DNA of 64,000 nt from Roseivirga thermotolerans (GTDB lineage: Bacteria > Bacteroidota > Bacteroidia > Cytophagales > Cyclobacteriaceae): the NCBI RefSeq assembly GCF_014653175.1, contig NZ_BNAG01000003.1:186001-250000 (forward strand), read 5' to 3'. The position numbers and the translations under genes were made by a program. The notes below the pieces were generated by a model, which saw nothing but the letters and a program-made list of their open reading frames with translations, was not told where the DNA came from and ran no database searches. Positions 20,425 to 31,283 of the stretch are shown piece by piece; position 1 is the stretch's first letter; each line of letters opens with the position of its first letter.

Positions 20425-22524
20425 ATGGCAAGAGATTTAAGACTAACTCGGAACATTGGTATTGCTGCGCACATCGATGCCGGTAAGACCACTACCACCG
20501 AGCGTATTCTATATTATACCGGTGTTTCGCACAAAATTGGTGAAGTTCACGATGGTGCGGCCACTATGGACTGGATGGAGCAGGAGCAAGAAAGAGGTAT
20601 TACCATTACTTCTGCCGCTACCACTGTATTCTGGAACTATAAAAACGAGCAATACCACATCAACATTATTGACACCCCCGGTCACGTAGACTTTACCGTA
20701 GAGGTAAACAGATCTTTGCGTGTATTGGACGGTCTGGTATTCTTGTTTTCTGCTGTTGACGGTGTTGAGCCTCAATCTGAGACTAACTGGAGACTAGCAG
20801 ATAACTACAAAGTAGCTCGTCTTGGTTTCGTAAATAAAATGGACCGCGCTGGTGCCGACTTCCTCGCTGTGTGTAAGCAAGTAAAGGAGATGTTGGGTAC
20901 TAAGGCAGTTCCTCTCCAGTTGCCCATAGGTGCTGAAGATACCTTCAAAGGAGTTGTTGACCTTGTAGAAAATAAGGCTATCGTTTGGAACGAGGAAGAT
21001 ATGGGTATGACCTATAACGAAATCGAGATTCCGGCCGATATGATTGATGACGTAGCCGAATACAGAGAGTACCTTTTGGAGGCTATTGCTGAGTACGATG
21101 ATTCATTGATGGAGAAATTCTTTGATGATCCAGACTCAATTACCAGAGAAGAAATTATTGCTGCCTTAAGAAAAGCAACCATTAATTTGGACTTTGTGCC
21201 AATGCTATGTGGTTCAGCTTTCAAAAACAAAGGAGTTCAGTCTATGCTGAACTACGTAATGGAGCTACTTCCTTCTCCGTTGGATAGAGATAATATCATT
21301 GGTACCGATCCGGACAGTGAGGAAAAAATATCTAGAAAGCCAGATCCAAACGGTCCGTTTGCTGCTTTGGCCTTTAAAATCGCTACCGACCCATTTGTAG
21401 GTAGACTTTGCTTTGTAAGGTCTTACTCAGGAATGCTCGATTCAGGTTCATACGTGTATAACACCAGAACCAATAAAAAAGAGAGGATCTCGAGAATCTT
21501 CCAAATGCACGCCAACAAGCAAAACCCAATTGAAAGTCTTCATGCAGGAGATATTGCAGCGGTGGTTGGATTTAAAGATATCAAAACAGGTGATACACTT
21601 TGCGATGAGAAACACAAGATTGTTCTCGAGTCTATGGTGTTCCCTGAGCCTGTAATCGGTTATGCTATTGAGCCTAAGACTCAGGCCGATGTAGATAAGC
21701 TGGGTATGGCCATCGCCAAGTTGGTGGAGGAAGATCCAACTTTGACCGTAAATACAGACGAGGAAACTGGTCAAACAATTCTGAGAGGTATGGGTGAGCT
21801 TCACCTGGACATTATCATGGATCGTTTGAAGAGAGAGTTCAAAGTAGAGGTTAATCAGGGAGCACCACAGGTGGCTTATAAAGAATCGATTAACTCAAGC
21901 GTAGAACACAAAGAAGTATACAAAAAGCAAACAGGTGGTAAAGGTAAATTTGCCGATATCGTATTCGAACTCGGACCAGCCGATGACGACTGGGAAGGTA
22001 CCGGTTTGCAGTTTATAAATGCTATTGTAGGTGGTGTTATTCCAAAGGAATTCATTCCGGCAGTAGAGAAGGGCTTCAAGTCGGCAATGGACAATGGTCC
22101 TTTGGCTGGCTATCCGCTAGAGCGAATGAAAGTTAGACTATTCCACGGATCATATCACGATGTGGATTCAGACGCACTTTCTTTTGAAATGGCTGCCAGG
22201 CTAGGTTTCAAAGAGGCTGCTAAAAAAGCATCTCCAAAACTGATGGAGCCAATTATGGCGGTTGATGTCGTTACGCCTGATGAGTATACTGGTTCAATAA
22301 CCGGTGACTTGAACAGAAGAAGAGGTATTATGAAAGGTATGGATACCAAAGGTACTTCTACTGTGGTTAAGGCTAGCGTTCCGCTTTCAGAGTTGTTTGG
22401 CTACGTAACCGATTTGAGAACAATGTCATCTGGTAGAGCTACTGCCTCATTGACCTTCTCACATTACGATGTAGTGCCTAATAACATTGCTGAAGAGGTA
22501 ATTAAAAAGTCTAAAGGTGAATAA
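20425..22524 (+). CDS. fusA: elongation factor G
   Basis: A 699-residue translocase GTPase. GTP motifs: [14 protein letters not shown] (about residues 14-27), DTPGHVDF (about 85-92) and NKMDRAG (about 139-145). Domain IV and V segments such as [12 protein letters not shown] and [16 protein letters not shown] are present. It lies 15 bases after rpsG and is followed by rpsJ rather than tuf. Confidence 0.98.
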   Translation: MARDLRLTRNIGIAAHIDAGKTTTTERILYYTGVSHKIGEVHDGAATMDWMEQEQERGITITSAATTVFWNYKNEQYHINIIDTPGHVDFTVEVNRSLRVLDGLVFLFSAVDGVEPQSETNWRLADNYKVARLGFVNKMDRAGADFLAVCKQVKEMLGTKAVPLQLPIGAEDTFKGVVDLVENKAIVWNEEDMGMTYNEIEIPADMIDDVAEYREYLLEAIAEYDDSLMEKFFDDPDSITREEIIAALRKATINLDFVPMLCGSAFKNKGVQSMLNYVMELLPSPLDRDNIIGTDPDSEEKISRKPDPNGPFAALAFKIATDPFVGRLCFVRSYSGMLDSGSYVYNTRTNKKERISRIFQMHANKQNPIESLHAGDIAAVVGFKDIKTGDTLCDEKHKIVLESMVFPEPVIGYAIEPKTQADVDKLGMAIAKLVEEDPTLTVNTDEETGQTILRGMGELHLDIIMDRLKREFKVEVNQGAPQVAYKESINSSVEHKEVYKKQTGGKGKFADIVFELGPADDDWEGTGLQFINAIVGGVIPKEFIPAVEKGFKSAMDNGPLAGYPLERMKVRLFHGSYHDVDSDALSFEMAARLGFKEAAKKASPKLMEPIMAVDVVTPDEYTGSITGDLNRRRGIMKGMDTKGTSTVVKASVPLSELFGYVTDLRTMSSGRATASLTFSHYDVVPNNIAEEVIKKSKGE

Positions 22525-22542
22525 CCTGTAAATTTGTAAGAA

Positions 22543-22848
22543 ATGACACAGAAGATCAGAATCAAACTAAAGTCATACGATCATAACCTGGTGGATAAGT
22601 CATCTGAGAAGATCGTTAGAGCTGTGAAAACTACCGGAGCTATTGTTAGCGGACCCATTCCGTTGCCAACAGTAAAGGAGAAATTTACAGTGTTGAGATC
22701 ACCGCACGTGAACAAGAAGTCTCGTGAGCAGTTTCAGCTTTGCACGTATAAAAGATTGGTAGATATCTACTCATCTAGTGCAAAAACTGTAGATGCTTTG
22801 ATGAAGCTTGAGCTTCCTTCAGGTGTAGACGTTGAGATTAAGGTTTAA
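22543..22848 (+). CDS. rpsJ: 30S ribosomal protein S10
   Basis: A 101-residue head protein, also the NusE transcription factor. [16 protein letters not shown] and [20 protein letters not shown] are conserved. Here it is the last gene of the rpsL operon and is cut off from rplC by a terminator and a new promoter, unlike the classical S10 operon, where it is first. Confidence 0.98.
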   Translation: MTQKIRIKLKSYDHNLVDKSSEKIVRAVKTTGAIVSGPIPLPTVKEKFTVLRSPHVNKKSREQFQLCTYKRLVDIYSSSAKTVDALMKLELPSGVDVEIKV

Positions 22849-22870
22849 TTAGATAATAAAGAGAAATAGA

Positions 22871-22904
22871 AAGAGGCTGTTCTTGTAAGAATGGCCTCTT
22901 TTTT
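22871..22904 (+). terminator. terminator after rpsJ
   Basis: A 14-bp stem with two G-U pairs (22871-22884 with 22887-22900) and a two-base nominal loop is followed by TTTTTT, 22 bases after the rpsJ stop. Confidence 0.88.
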
Positions 22905-22976
22905 ATGCACTGATAGGGGCGATTTGAGGCTAACGAATTGAATGAGAAATAATTATTTCAAATTCTATATCCACTG

Positions 22977-23007
22977 TTTGTAACAAAATATTTAATCCCT
23001 ATCTTTG
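22977..23007 (+). promoter_or_regulatory. promoter of the rplC-rplQ cluster
   Basis: TTTG at 22977-22980, 19 bases, then TATCTTTG at 23000-23007: a perfect match, 53 bases before the preferred rplC start. Confidence 0.88.
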
Positions 23008-23022
23008 CAGTCCGTTTCTCGG

Positions 23023-23044
23023 AAGCGCTACATATGTAGTGCTT
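23023..23044 (+). promoter_or_regulatory. 22-base dyad in the rplC leader
   Basis: AAGCGCTACAT followed by ATGTAGTGCTT is an inverted repeat with a single G-T pair, in the first transcribed bases and ending 15 bases before the rplC start. It could be an RNA hairpin controlling rplC translation or an operator for a dimeric protein; the sequence does not decide. Confidence 0.5.
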
Positions 23045-23059
23045 AAAATGAATGAAAAG

Positions 23060-23692
23060 ATGTCTGGAATAATCGGAAAAAAAATCGGAATGACTAGCAT
23101 CTATGGTGCCGATGGACAAAATGTCGCATGCACGGTTATAGAAGCTGGTCCTTGCGTTATAACGCAAGTAAAAAATGAAGACACAGACGGATATAGGGCT
23201 GTACAACTCGCTTTTGGTGAGCGTAAGGAGAAGAATACTCCTAAGGCTTTGAAAGGTCACTTTCAAAAGGCCAATACAACACCAAAGAAAGAGGTGGTTG
23301 AGTTCCGAGACTTCCGTGAAGAATTCGAAGGTCAGGTTGCCTTGGGTAATGTCATCTCTGTGGGAGATGTGTTCAAAGAAGGTGACTTTGTTGATGCTAT
23401 CGGAACCTCAAAAGGTAAAGGGTTCCAGGGGGTTGTTAAAAGACACGGCTTCGGTGGTGTTGGTCAGGCAACTCACGGTCAGCACAACAGATTAAGAGCT
23501 CCGGGTTCTATTGGTGGTGCCTCTTATCCTGCAAGAGTATTTAAAGGTACTCGTATGGCAGGAAGAATGGGTAATGATAGAGTTAAGGTAATTAACCTTA
23601 AAGTGATGAAAGTAGTGCCGGAAAAGAACCTCATCGTAGTGAGTGGTTCTGTGCCAGGAGCTAAGAATTCAATCGTAGTACTAGAGAAATAA
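23060..23692 (+). CDS. rplC: 50S ribosomal protein L3
   Basis: A 210-residue protein near the peptidyl-transferase centre. [14 protein letters not shown] is the conserved N-terminus, so I prefer the ATG at 23060 over the in-frame ATG at 23048. The methylated-Gln segment region [18 protein letters not shown]-like sequence is present near residue 135-152. First gene of the long ribosomal cluster. Confidence 0.96.
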   Translation: MSGIIGKKIGMTSIYGADGQNVACTVIEAGPCVITQVKNEDTDGYRAVQLAFGERKEKNTPKALKGHFQKANTTPKKEVVEFRDFREEFEGQVALGNVISVGDVFKEGDFVDAIGTSKGKGFQGVVKRHGFGGVGQATHGQHNRLRAPGSIGGASYPARVFKGTRMAGRMGNDRVKVINLKVMKVVPEKNLIVVSGSVPGAKNSIVVLEK

Positions 23693-23696
23693 GAAA

Positions 23697-24323
23697 ATGG
23701 AGATTGCAGTATTAAAAAATAGTGGAGAAGACACTGGAAGAAAAGTTAGTCTTTCAGACGATATCTTCGGTATTGAGCCAAACGATCACGCGATCTACCT
23801 GGATGTGAAGCAATACCTGGCTAATCAACGTCAGGGTACTCATAAATCTAAAGAAAGAGGTGAGATCTCTGGTTCTACGAAAAAAATAAAGAGACAAAAG
23901 GGAACAGGTACTGCCAGAGCTGGTAGCATTAAGTCTCCTGTGTTTAGAGGTGGGGGTAGAGTATTCGGTCCTCAACCTAGAGACTATAGTTTCAAGTTAA
24001 ACAAGAAGTTAAAGGTTTTGGCCAGAAAGTCAGCATTGGCTTACAAGGCCAAAGAAAACAATGTGGTTGTTTTGGAAGACCTCTCTTTTGAGGCTCCAAA
24101 AACCAAGGAGTTTATTAAAGTGTTGAAAGGCCTTTCTGTAGCCGATAAGAAAACGCTTTTGGTGATTCCGGAGAGCAACAAGAATGTAGTGCTTTCAGGT
24201 AGAAATCTTCAGAATGCAAAAATCACTACGGCTGATTCTTTGAACACTTACGATGTGTTGAATGCTGATAGCCTTTTGATTAGCGAGAGTTCAATTGAAA
24301 AGCTTGAAAACCTTCTAAAGTAA
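23697..24323 (+). CDS. rplD: 50S ribosomal protein L4
   Basis: A 208-residue protein lining the exit tunnel. The extended loop contains [20 protein letters not shown], the tunnel-facing segment where macrolide-resistance changes occur. In E. coli L4 represses the S10 operon; the dyad before rplC is a possible target here, purely by inference. Confidence 0.97.
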   Translation: MEIAVLKNSGEDTGRKVSLSDDIFGIEPNDHAIYLDVKQYLANQRQGTHKSKERGEISGSTKKIKRQKGTGTARAGSIKSPVFRGGGRVFGPQPRDYSFKLNKKLKVLARKSALAYKAKENNVVVLEDLSFEAPKTKEFIKVLKGLSVADKKTLLVIPESNKNVVLSGRNLQNAKITTADSLNTYDVLNADSLLISESSIEKLENLLK

Positions 24324-24330
24324 TCGAAAG

Positions 24331-24618
24331 ATGAGTGTTTTAAAGAAGCCATTAGTTACAGAAAAAGTATCGGCCCTTAACGAAAAAGGCACCTACGGAT
24401 TTATCGTAGATAAAGATGCCAACAAGGTTGAGATCAAGAAGGCTGTAGAAGATATGTACGGTGTAACGGTAGAGTCTGTGAATACCATGAACTATCAGGG
24501 TAAAAACAAATCACGCTACACTAAATCCAGAATTATTGCTGGTAGAGCTAGTTCATTTAAGAAAGCAATTGTAACTGTTGCTGAGGGAGAGGTAATCGAT
24601 TTTTACAGCGGCATTTAA
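24331..24618 (+). CDS. rplW: 50S ribosomal protein L23
   Basis: A 95-residue protein at the tunnel exit, docking site for trigger factor and SRP. It starts LKKPLVTEKVSALNEKG and has the conserved VDKDANKVEIKKAVEDMYGV. It is followed by rplB after 10 bases. Confidence 0.97.
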   Translation: MSVLKKPLVTEKVSALNEKGTYGFIVDKDANKVEIKKAVEDMYGVTVESVNTMNYQGKNKSRYTKSRIIAGRASSFKKAIVTVAEGEVIDFYSGI

Positions 24619-24628
24619 TTGAAGTAAA

Positions 24629-25450
24629 ATGGGTGTAAAGAAATTAAGACCAATGACCCCAGGCACAAGAGGCCGTATAGCACCAGACTTTGTAGATGTG
24701 ACTACAGCGTCACCCGAGAAGTCTTTGCTTACGACTCTTAAGAAATCTGGAGGTAGAAATAATACCGGAAAAATGACCATGCGCTACATTGGTGGTGGTC
24801 ATAAAAAGAAAATCAGAATTATCGATTTCAAAAGAGAGAAGTTTGATGTTCCGGCAACAGTAAAAAGCATCGAGTATGATCCTACTCGCTCTGCTAGAAT
24901 TGCATTGCTTTACTATGCAGATGGTGAGAAAAGATACATCATCGCTCCTGAAGGATTGAAAGTAGGACAGCAGGTTGTCTCAGGTGAGTCAGTAGCTCCC
25001 GAAGTAGGTAACGCTCTGCCGCTTTCTAAAATTCCTCTGGGTACCATTGTACACAATGTAGAGTTCAAGCCTGGTAAAGGTGCCGGAATGGCAAGAAGTG
25101 CCGGGTCTTATGTTCAGTTGGTGGCAAGAGATGGTAAATACGCTACGCTCAAAATGCCTTCAGGTGAAATGAGAAACATACTTTCTTCATGTATGGCCAC
25201 AATTGGTGCTGTAGGCAACTCTGAGCACATGAACGTGAGGTTAGGTAAAGCTGGTAGAAAAAGATGGTTGGGTAGAAGACCAAGAGTAAGAGGTGTTGTG
25301 ATGAACCCGGTAGATCACCCAATGGGTGGTGGTGAAGGTAGAGCCTCTGGAGGTCACCCAAGATCTAGAAATGGCCTTTATGCCAAGGGTCAGAAAACCA
25401 GAACCCCTAAGAAGTATTCAAACAGATTGATCATCGGTAAAAAGAAATAA
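24629..25450 (+). CDS. rplB: 50S ribosomal protein L2
   Basis: A 273-residue protein required for subunit joining and the peptidyl-transferase centre. The C-terminal signature [18 protein letters not shown] contains the conserved His near residue 230. Nothing unusual. Confidence 0.98.
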   Translation: MGVKKLRPMTPGTRGRIAPDFVDVTTASPEKSLLTTLKKSGGRNNTGKMTMRYIGGGHKKKIRIIDFKREKFDVPATVKSIEYDPTRSARIALLYYADGEKRYIIAPEGLKVGQQVVSGESVAPEVGNALPLSKIPLGTIVHNVEFKPGKGAGMARSAGSYVQLVARDGKYATLKMPSGEMRNILSSCMATIGAVGNSEHMNVRLGKAGRKRWLGRRPRVRGVVMNPVDHPMGGGEGRASGGHPRSRNGLYAKGQKTRTPKKYSNRLIIGKKK

Positions 25451-25456
25451 TCTAGC

Positions 25457-25732
25457 ATGGCACGTTCATTAAAAAAAGGACCATATATAGATTTTAGATT
25501 GGCTAAAAAAGTTGAAGCCATGGAAGAATCTGGAAAAAAGTCGGTGATAAAGACTTGGTCCAGAAGGTCTATGATTTCTCCTGACTTCATTGGTCATACA
25601 TTTGCGGTTCATAACGGAAATAAATTCATTCCAGTATTTGTAACCGAAAACATGGTAGGCCACAAATTCGGTGAATTCGCACCTACCAGAAACTTTAGAG
25701 GTCACATTGCTAAAAAAGACAAGAAGAGATAA
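25457..25732 (+). CDS. rpsS: 30S ribosomal protein S19
   Basis: A 91-residue head protein. [12 protein letters not shown] and [24 protein letters not shown]-type sequence are the family marks. The stop codon shares one base with the rplV start (TAATG), giving tight coupling. Confidence 0.98.
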   Translation: MARSLKKGPYIDFRLAKKVEAMEESGKKSVIKTWSRRSMISPDFIGHTFAVHNGNKFIPVFVTENMVGHKFGEFAPTRNFRGHIAKKDKKR

Positions 25733-26124
25733 TGGAAGCAGTTGCAAAACTAAATAATGTTCCTACTTCTCCTCGTAAGATGAGAATGGTCGCAGACCTG
25801 ATCAGAGGCGAGCGTGTGAACAAGGCATTGAACATATTAAAGTACGAGCCTAAAGAAGGTGCTGCCAGACTCGAAAAGTTGTTGCTTTCAGCAATCTCTA
25901 ACTGGCAATCGAAAAACGAGGATGCCAGACTCGAAGATGCGGATCTGTATATCAAAGAGATTCGTGTAGACGGTGGGAGAATCCTCAAAAGATTGAGACC
26001 TGCACCACAGGGTAGAGCGCACAGAATTAGAAAAAGATCAAATCATGTAACTATTGTTGTTGCGGCTAAAAACGCAACCGAGGTTACCGCTGAGGAAGTA
26101 GTAAATAACGAAACTGATAATTAA
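25732..26124 (+). CDS. rplV: 50S ribosomal protein L22
   Basis: A 130-residue tunnel protein. [20 protein letters not shown] opens it; the beta-hairpin [20 protein letters not shown] reaches into the exit tunnel. It overlaps rpsS by one base. Confidence 0.97.
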   Translation: MEAVAKLNNVPTSPRKMRMVADLIRGERVNKALNILKYEPKEGAARLEKLLLSAISNWQSKNEDARLEDADLYIKEIRVDGGRILKRLRPAPQGRAHRIRKRSNHVTIVVAAKNATEVTAEEVVNNETDN

Positions 26125-26130
26125 TAACAG

Positions 26131-26853
26131 ATGGGACAGAAAGTTAACCCTGTTGGTTTCAGATTAGGAATTGTTCGTGGCTGGGACTCTAGCTGGTACG
26201 GTGGAAAAGACTTCTCTGATAAACTGGTCGAAGATCAGGAAATCAGAAAATATATTGATGCCCGAATTCCTAAAGGTGGTATTTCAAAGGTTGTTATTGA
26301 AAGAACCATCAAGAGAATCACTATCACCGTTCATACCGCCAGACCAGGCGTTGTGATTGGTAAAGGAGGGCAAGAAGTTGATCGAATTAAGGAAGAGCTT
26401 AAAAAGCTTACCGGAAAAGATGTGCAGATCAACATTTTCGAAATCAAAAGACCTGAGCTCGATGCCAAATTGGTAGGAGAGTCTGTAGCTCAACAGTTGC
26501 AGGCCAGAATTTCCTACAGAAGAGCCATGAAGCAAGCCATTGCCTCGGCCATTAGAGTAGGAGCTCAAGGAATTAAAATTAAGTGTTCTGGTAGACTCGG
26601 AGGTGCTGAAATGGCACGTACTGAGATGTACAAAGAAGGAAGAATTCCTTTGCATACACTTAGAGCCGACATCGATTATGCCATCTCTGAAGCCGATACT
26701 GTGTACGGTAAAATCGGTATCAAAGTGTGGATCTTTAAAGGTGAAGTTTACGGTAAGAGAGATCTTTCTCCAAACGTAGGCATCTCTAACCAAATGGGTG
26801 GCGGTGAAAGAAGATCTGCAGGTAGAAGAGCTAACCGCGGTAAAAAGAAGTAA
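26131..26853 (+). CDS. rpsC: 30S ribosomal protein S3
   Basis: A 240-residue protein of the mRNA entry site. [20 protein letters not shown] is the standard N-terminus, the KH domain holds [16 protein letters not shown], and the C-terminus ends in a basic tail, [10 protein letters not shown]. Confidence 0.98.
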   Translation: MGQKVNPVGFRLGIVRGWDSSWYGGKDFSDKLVEDQEIRKYIDARIPKGGISKVVIERTIKRITITVHTARPGVVIGKGGQEVDRIKEELKKLTGKDVQINIFEIKRPELDAKLVGESVAQQLQARISYRRAMKQAIASAIRVGAQGIKIKCSGRLGGAEMARTEMYKEGRIPLHTLRADIDYAISEADTVYGKIGIKVWIFKGEVYGKRDLSPNVGISNQMGGGERRSAGRRANRGKKK

Positions 26854-26876
26854 CCCAACTGTAAAACGGAGAGAAG

Positions 26877-27296
26877 ATGTTACAGCCAAAAAGAACCAAG
26901 TTTAGAAAAATGCAGAAAGGCCGCGTTAAAGGCGTGGCCGGACGTGGACATACATTGTCTTTCGGAACATTCGGTATCAAATCGCTTGAACCCGGTTGGA
27001 TTACAAGCCGTCAGATTGAGGCCGCTCGTATTGCTATGACAAGAGCAATGAAAAGAGAAGGTCAGGTTTGGATCAGAATTTTCCCTGATAAGCCAATTAC
27101 CAGCAAACCTGCAGAGGTACGTATGGGTAAAGGTAAAGGTGCTCCAGAATACTGGGTGGCCGTTGTTAAGCCGGGTACAGTGCTTTTCGAAGCAGCCGGT
27201 GTTGATATAAATTTGGCGAAAGAAGCTTTGAGACTTGCTGCTCAGAAGTTGCCTCTTTCTACAAAGTTTGTTGTACGTAGAGATTACGTGGGATAA
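26877..27296 (+). CDS. rplP: 50S ribosomal protein L16
   Basis: A 139-residue protein near the A site. [16 protein letters not shown] and [18 protein letters not shown] are conserved. It lies 23 bases after rpsC and 2 bases before rpmC. Confidence 0.98.
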   Translation: MLQPKRTKFRKMQKGRVKGVAGRGHTLSFGTFGIKSLEPGWITSRQIEAARIAMTRAMKREGQVWIRIFPDKPITSKPAEVRMGKGKGAPEYWVAVVKPGTVLFEAAGVDINLAKEALRLAAQKLPLSTKFVVRRDYVG

Positions 27297-27298
27297 TT

Positions 27299-27493
27299 AT
27301 GAAAAATTCAGAAATCAAAGCACTCTCTGTAGAAGAGCTGAAGGAGAAAATAAATACAGAGTCTAGCAACTTGCAAAAATTACACTTTGCACACGCTATC
27401 TCTCCAATTGAAAACCCGATGAAGATCAGACATTCAAGACGTCTGCTCGCCAGGTTAAAAACAGAGTTAAGGGCTAAGGAACTTGCTAATTAA
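27299..27493 (+). CDS. rpmC: 50S ribosomal protein L29
   Basis: A 64-residue helical hairpin near the tunnel exit. The conserved [10 protein letters not shown] and [13 protein letters not shown] segments are present. Confidence 0.95.
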   Translation: MKNSEIKALSVEELKEKINTESSNLQKLHFAHAISPIENPMKIRHSRRLLARLKTELRAKELAN

Positions 27494-27501
27494 TTAGGAG
27501 C

Positions 27502-27759
27502 ATGGAGACCAGAAATCTTAGAAAAGAAAGAATCGGTGTGGTAACTAGCAATAAAATGGAAAAGACCATTACTGTTGCAGTTCAGAGAAAAGAGAAGCAC
27601 CCGATCTATGGTAAGTTTGTGAAGAAAACTACCAAATTTGCGGCTCATGACGAAAAGAACGAATGCGGAATAGGTGACACTGTTCGTATTATGGAGACTC
27701 GTCCGCTGAGCAAAAGAAAGCGTTGGAGACTAGTTGAAATTATTGAAAGAGCCAAGTAA
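27502..27759 (+). CDS. rpsQ: 30S ribosomal protein S17
   Basis: An 85-residue OB-fold protein and primary 16S rRNA binder. [19 protein letters not shown] and [20 protein letters not shown] are diagnostic. Confidence 0.97.
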   Translation: METRNLRKERIGVVTSNKMEKTITVAVQRKEKHPIYGKFVKKTTKFAAHDEKNECGIGDTVRIMETRPLSKRKRWRLVEIIERAK

Positions 27760-27761
27760 TC

Positions 27762-28130
27762 ATGATTAGACAAGAATCAAGACTAAACGTAGCCGATAAC
27801 AGTGGTGCTAAAGAAGTACTCTGTATTCGTGTACTTGGCGGTACTAAGAAAAAGTACGCCACAGTAGGTGATAAGATTGTGGTCTCTGTGAAATCTGCTC
27901 ACTCTTCTAGCAGCCTTAAAAAAGGTACAGTGTCTAAAGCGGTTATCGTTAGGACCAAGAAAGAAGTGAGAAGAAAAGACGGATCTTACATTCGTTTCGA
28001 AGATAATGCTGCCGTATTGTTGAACAACAACGATGAGCCAAGAGGTACTCGTATGTTCGGCCCGGTAGCTAGAGAATTGCGCGAAAAGCAATTCATGAAG
28101 ATCGTTTCATTGGCTCCTGAAGTATTGTAA
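27762..28130 (+). CDS. rplN: 50S ribosomal protein L14
   Basis: A 122-residue intersubunit protein. [20 protein letters not shown] is the universal N-terminus, and [20 protein letters not shown] closes it. Spacing to both neighbours is 2 bases. Confidence 0.98.
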   Translation: MIRQESRLNVADNSGAKEVLCIRVLGGTKKKYATVGDKIVVSVKSAHSSSSLKKGTVSKAVIVRTKKEVRRKDGSYIRFEDNAAVLLNNNDEPRGTRMFGPVARELREKQFMKIVSLAPEVL

Positions 28131-28132
28131 TC

Positions 28133-28480
28133 ATGAAAAAGAATCAAACTGTAGTGAAAAAGCTTCATGTGAGAAAAGGCGATACTGTAAAAGTTATTTC
28201 CGGTAATAGCAAAAGCAAAACCGGTAAAGTACTTGAGGTATTTCCCGATAAGAATAGAGCTATCGTAGAAGGCGTAAATATTGTCTCCAAGCACATTAAG
28301 CCTTCAGCTTCTAATCCAAATGGTGGTATAGAAAAAACCGAGGCTCCCATCCATATCTCAAACCTTATGGTTGTAGATCCTTCTTCTGGAGAAGCTACCA
28401 GAGTAGGTAGAAAACTGGATGAAAATGGAAAACTAGTTAGATACGCTAAAAAATCTGGGGAGGTAATTAAAAATGGCTAG
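28133..28480 (+). CDS. rplX: 50S ribosomal protein L24
   Basis: A 115-residue assembly initiator with a KOW motif, [20 protein letters not shown]. Its last 8 bases overlap the start of rplE, and a GGAGGT sequence inside its 3' end serves as the rplE ribosome-binding site, one of the few clear Shine-Dalgarno matches in the cluster. Confidence 0.97.
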   Translation: MKKNQTVVKKLHVRKGDTVKVISGNSKSKTGKVLEVFPDKNRAIVEGVNIVSKHIKPSASNPNGGIEKTEAPIHISNLMVVDPSSGEATRVGRKLDENGKLVRYAKKSGEVIKNG

Positions 28481-29027
28481 TCCGAGATTAAAAGAAAAAT
28501 ACAATCAGGAAATTGTTCCTGCATTGAAAGAGAAGTTTCAGTACTCCAGCATTATGCAGGTACCTAAGGTTACAAAAGTGGTTGTGAACAAAGGTATTGG
28601 TGCTGCAGTAGCCGACAAGAAACTTGTAGATGTTGGAGTAGAAGAACTCACAACCATCACCGGTCAAAAAGCGGTACCCACCATTGCTAAAAACTCTATC
28701 TCTAACTTTAAGTTGAGAGAGGGAATGCCAATTGGTGCTATGGTTACCCTGAGAGGTGATAAAATGTATGAGTTCATCGATAGACTTGTGAACATTGCTC
28801 TTCCTCGAGTGAGAGACTTTAGAGGAGTGAAAGATAAGGGCTTTGATGGTAGAGGAAACTACACCCTTGGTGTAAAAGAGCAAATCATCTTCCCTGAAAT
28901 ATCTATCGATAAGGTGAACAAAATTACTGGTATGGACATTACGTTCGTTACCACTGCAAATACTGACGAAGAAAGTTTCGAGTTGCTGAAGGCGTTGGGT
29001 ATGCCTTTCGCTACCGGTAAAAAATAA
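28473..29027 (+). CDS. rplE: 50S ribosomal protein L5
   Basis: A 184-residue protein of the central protuberance contacting 5S r[22 protein letters not shown] at the N-terminus and [20 protein letters not shown] are conserved. It overlaps rplX by 8 bases. Confidence 0.98.
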   Translation: MASPRLKEKYNQEIVPALKEKFQYSSIMQVPKVTKVVVNKGIGAAVADKKLVDVGVEELTTITGQKAVPTIAKNSISNFKLREGMPIGAMVTLRGDKMYEFIDRLVNIALPRVRDFRGVKDKGFDGRGNYTLGVKEQIIFPEISIDKVNKITGMDITFVTTANTDEESFELLKALGMPFATGKK

Positions 29028-29034
29028 GACAAAT

Positions 29035-29304
29035 ATGGCTAGAGAAGCAGTAAAAGCTAGAGAAAGAAAAAGAGAAAGACTCGTAGCCCGCTATGCTGAA
29101 AAAAGAGCTAAGCTTAAGGCAGAAGGTGACTACGAAGGTCTGGACAAATTGCCAAGAAATGCCTCTCCGGTAAGATTACACAACCGTTGTAAGCTTACAG
29201 GAAGACCTAAAGGATACATGAGAAAATTCGGTATCTCAAGGGTAACCTTCAGAGAGATGGCTTCTGCAGGTAAGATTCCTGGAGTTACAAAAGCAAGCTG
29301 GTAA
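29035..29304 (+). CDS. rpsN: 30S ribosomal protein S14
   Basis: An 89-residue S14 of the longer, zinc-independent type: only one Cys is present (in [19 protein letters not shown]) in place of the CxxC...CxxC zinc finger. It is followed not by rpsH directly but by a 139-base structured gap. Confidence 0.97.
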   Translation: MAREAVKARERKRERLVARYAEKRAKLKAEGDYEGLDKLPRNASPVRLHNRCKLTGRPKGYMRKFGISRVTFREMASAGKIPGVTKASW

Positions 29305-29333
29305 ACTTTCTTTTTATTACAAGAAAATATCAA

Positions 29334-29341
29334 TACCTTTG
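29334..29341 (+). promoter_or_regulatory. possible internal promoter upstream of rpsH
   Basis: TACCTTTG at 29334-29341 is a perfect -7 box; the -33 position has TTTT in place of TTTG at the right 19-base distance. It would give rpsH and downstream genes an extra start within the cluster. Confidence 0.55.
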
Positions 29342-29343
29342 CA

Positions 29344-29430
29344 GGCCGGTTTCGGCCGGAAGGTATTTAACATTTTATAAAGGGCATGCCTGGGTGATAT
29401 CGCCAGGGTGCACACGCTCAAAAACAGCGT
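29344..29430 (+). promoter_or_regulatory. structured leader before rpsH
   Basis: Between rpsN and rpsH the RNA can form three hairpins: GGCCG/CGGCC (about 29344-29357); a stem with a bulged G, GCAT-G-CCTGG with CCAGGGTGC (about 29384-29412); and ACGCT/AGCGT (about 29413-29430). This is a candidate ribosomal-protein or transcription control element; the ligand is not known. Confidence 0.45.
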
Positions 29431-29443
29431 AAAACATTAAAAA

Positions 29444-29839
29444 ATGACTGATCCAATAGCAGATTATTTAACGCGTTTGAGAAACGCGATAAAAGCAAAG
29501 CACAGAGTGATCGAGATTCCTGCCTCTAAGGTGAAGAAGGAAATCACTAAAGTGCTTCATGAAAAAGGCTACATCTTGAATTATAAGTTCGAAGATGATG
29601 GTGTTCAGGGTAAGATTAAAATTGCCTTGAAATACAATTCACGTACTAAAGAGCCGGCTATTCTGAAGCTTCAAAGAATCAGTAAGCCAGGTTTGAGAAA
29701 GTATGCAGGTGCTGAAGAGCTTCCAAGAGTGTTGAACGGACTTGGAATTGCTATCATTTCTACTTCCAGAGGTATTATGACCGATAAGGAAGCCAGAACT
29801 CAGCATATTGGTGGGGAAATATTGTGTCACGTATACTAG
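29444..29839 (+). CDS. rpsH: 30S ribosomal protein S8
   Basis: A 131-residue primary binder of central-domain 16S r[19 protein letters not shown] is the family start and [13 protein letters not shown] the conserved C-terminal segment. In E. coli S8 is the autoregulator of this operon, which makes the structured gap just upstream notable. Confidence 0.98.
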   Translation: MTDPIADYLTRLRNAIKAKHRVIEIPASKVKKEITKVLHEKGYILNYKFEDDGVQGKIKIALKYNSRTKEPAILKLQRISKPGLRKYAGAEELPRVLNGLGIAIISTSRGIMTDKEARTQHIGGEILCHVY

Positions 29840-29850
29840 AATATAGATAG

Positions 29851-30402
29851 ATGTCACGAATTGGTAATAAACCGATCACTCTTCCTTCTGGCGTATCTGT
29901 AGACGTAGCTGCCGGTGCGGTTACTGTTAAAGGACCAAAGGGTGAGTTGACTCAGGAGATTGATCCTGATTTCAAAGTAACTGTTGAAGATGGTGTTATG
30001 AGCATTGTTCGTCCTACGGATCAAAAAAGACACAAGTCTTTGCATGGTTTGTACAGAGCTTTGCTAAACAACATGGTTGTGGGAGTTAATCAGGGTTATA
30101 CTAAAGAGCTCGAGTTGGTGGGTGTAGGTTACAAAGCTGCAGTTGCTAACAATGTGTTGGAGCTAAACCTGGGATATTCGCATAACATATATATGCAGGT
30201 GCCAGACGAAGTTAAGGCCGAGGCTAAAATGGATAAGGGGAAAAACCCTATCGTAACTTTGTCTAGTACAGATAAAGAATTAATTGGACAAGTAGCTGCT
30301 CAGATCAGATCGCTTAGAAAAACTGAACCTTACAAAGGAAAAGGTATCAAGTTCGTTGGTGAGAAGATTAGAAGAAAGGCTGGTAAAACTGCTTCTAAAT
30401 AA
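29851..30402 (+). CDS. rplF: 50S ribosomal protein L6
   Basis: A 183-residue two-domain protein near the factor-binding site. [19 protein letters not shown] and the C-terminal [20 protein letters not shown] are signatures. Confidence 0.98.
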   Translation: MSRIGNKPITLPSGVSVDVAAGAVTVKGPKGELTQEIDPDFKVTVEDGVMSIVRPTDQKRHKSLHGLYRALLNNMVVGVNQGYTKELELVGVGYKAAVANNVLELNLGYSHNIYMQVPDEVKAEAKMDKGKNPIVTLSSTDKELIGQVAAQIRSLRKTEPYKGKGIKFVGEKIRRKAGKTASK

Positions 30403-30410
30403 AGGGTATC

Positions 30411-30755
30411 ATGGCTATTAGTAAGAGTAGACTTAGAATCAAAAGAGGAATCAGAAAGAAGATTTCCGGAACGGCAGCTAGGCCTAGAGTTTCTGTATTC
30501 AAGAGTAATACAAAAATATATGCTCAGATTATAGACGATGAGCAAGGACACACCTTAGTGTCTGCTTCTTCAGCAGAGCTTGGAGCAAAAGAAAATACCA
30601 CTGTAGAAGTGGCCAGAGAAGTTGGTAAAAAATTGGCCGAAAAGGCCACAGCCAACGGCATCAGTTCAGTGGTTTTTGATAGAAACGGATATGTCTACCA
30701 CGGTAAAGTGAAGGCTTTGGCCGATGGTGCAAGAGAAGGTGGTCTTAAATTTTAA
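30411..30755 (+). CDS. rplR: 50S ribosomal protein L18
   Basis: A 114-residue 5S rRNA-binding protein. It has the basic N-terminus [37 protein letters not shown] and a final [20 protein letters not shown]. Confidence 0.97.
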   Translation: MAISKSRLRIKRGIRKKISGTAARPRVSVFKSNTKIYAQIIDDEQGHTLVSASSAELGAKENTTVEVAREVGKKLAEKATANGISSVVFDRNGYVYHGKVKALADGAREGGLKF

Positions 30756-30761
30756 AAAGAG

Positions 30762-31277
30762 ATGACACAAAAAATGAACAGAGTTAAAGCTAGTGACATC
30801 GACTTGAAAGAAAAAGTTGTTGCCATTAAGCGTGTAGCCAAAGTAGTAAAAGGTGGTAGAAGGTTCAGTTTCTCTGCAATTGTTGTGGTAGGTGACGGAA
30901 ACGGTGTTGTAGGTTACGGATTGGGAAAAGCCAATGAAGTAACAGACGCTATCACCAAAGGTATAGATGACGCTAAGAAGAATTTGGTAGAAGTACCCGT
31001 ACTGAAAGGTACAGTACCGCACGAGGCACTTGGTAAGTTTGGAGGAGGTTTTGTATTAGTGAAGCCGGCTTCTGAAGGTACTGGTGTGATTGCGGGTGGT
31101 GCTATGCGTGCCGTATTCGAATCAGCAGGTATTCACAACGTATTGGCCAAGTCCAAGGGCTCTTCCAACCCACACAACGTGGTAAAAGCAACCTTCGATG
31201 CGTTGCTAAAAATGAGAGATCCTTATACTATTGCTGAACAAAGAGGTGTAGAATTAGAGAAAGTTTTTAACGGGTAA
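30762..31277 (+). CDS. rpsE: 30S ribosomal protein S5
   Basis: A 171-residue protein important for decoding accuracy. [20 protein letters not shown] and [16 protein letters not shown] form the dsRNA-binding-like N-terminal domain; the [15 protein letters not shown] segment follows. Confidence 0.98.
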   Translation: MTQKMNRVKASDIDLKEKVVAIKRVAKVVKGGRRFSFSAIVVVGDGNGVVGYGLGKANEVTDAITKGIDDAKKNLVEVPVLKGTVPHEALGKFGGGFVLVKPASEGTGVIAGGAMRAVFESAGIHNVLAKSKGSSNPHNVVKATFDALLKMRDPYTIAEQRGVELEKVFNG

Positions 31278-31283
31278 TTTACT

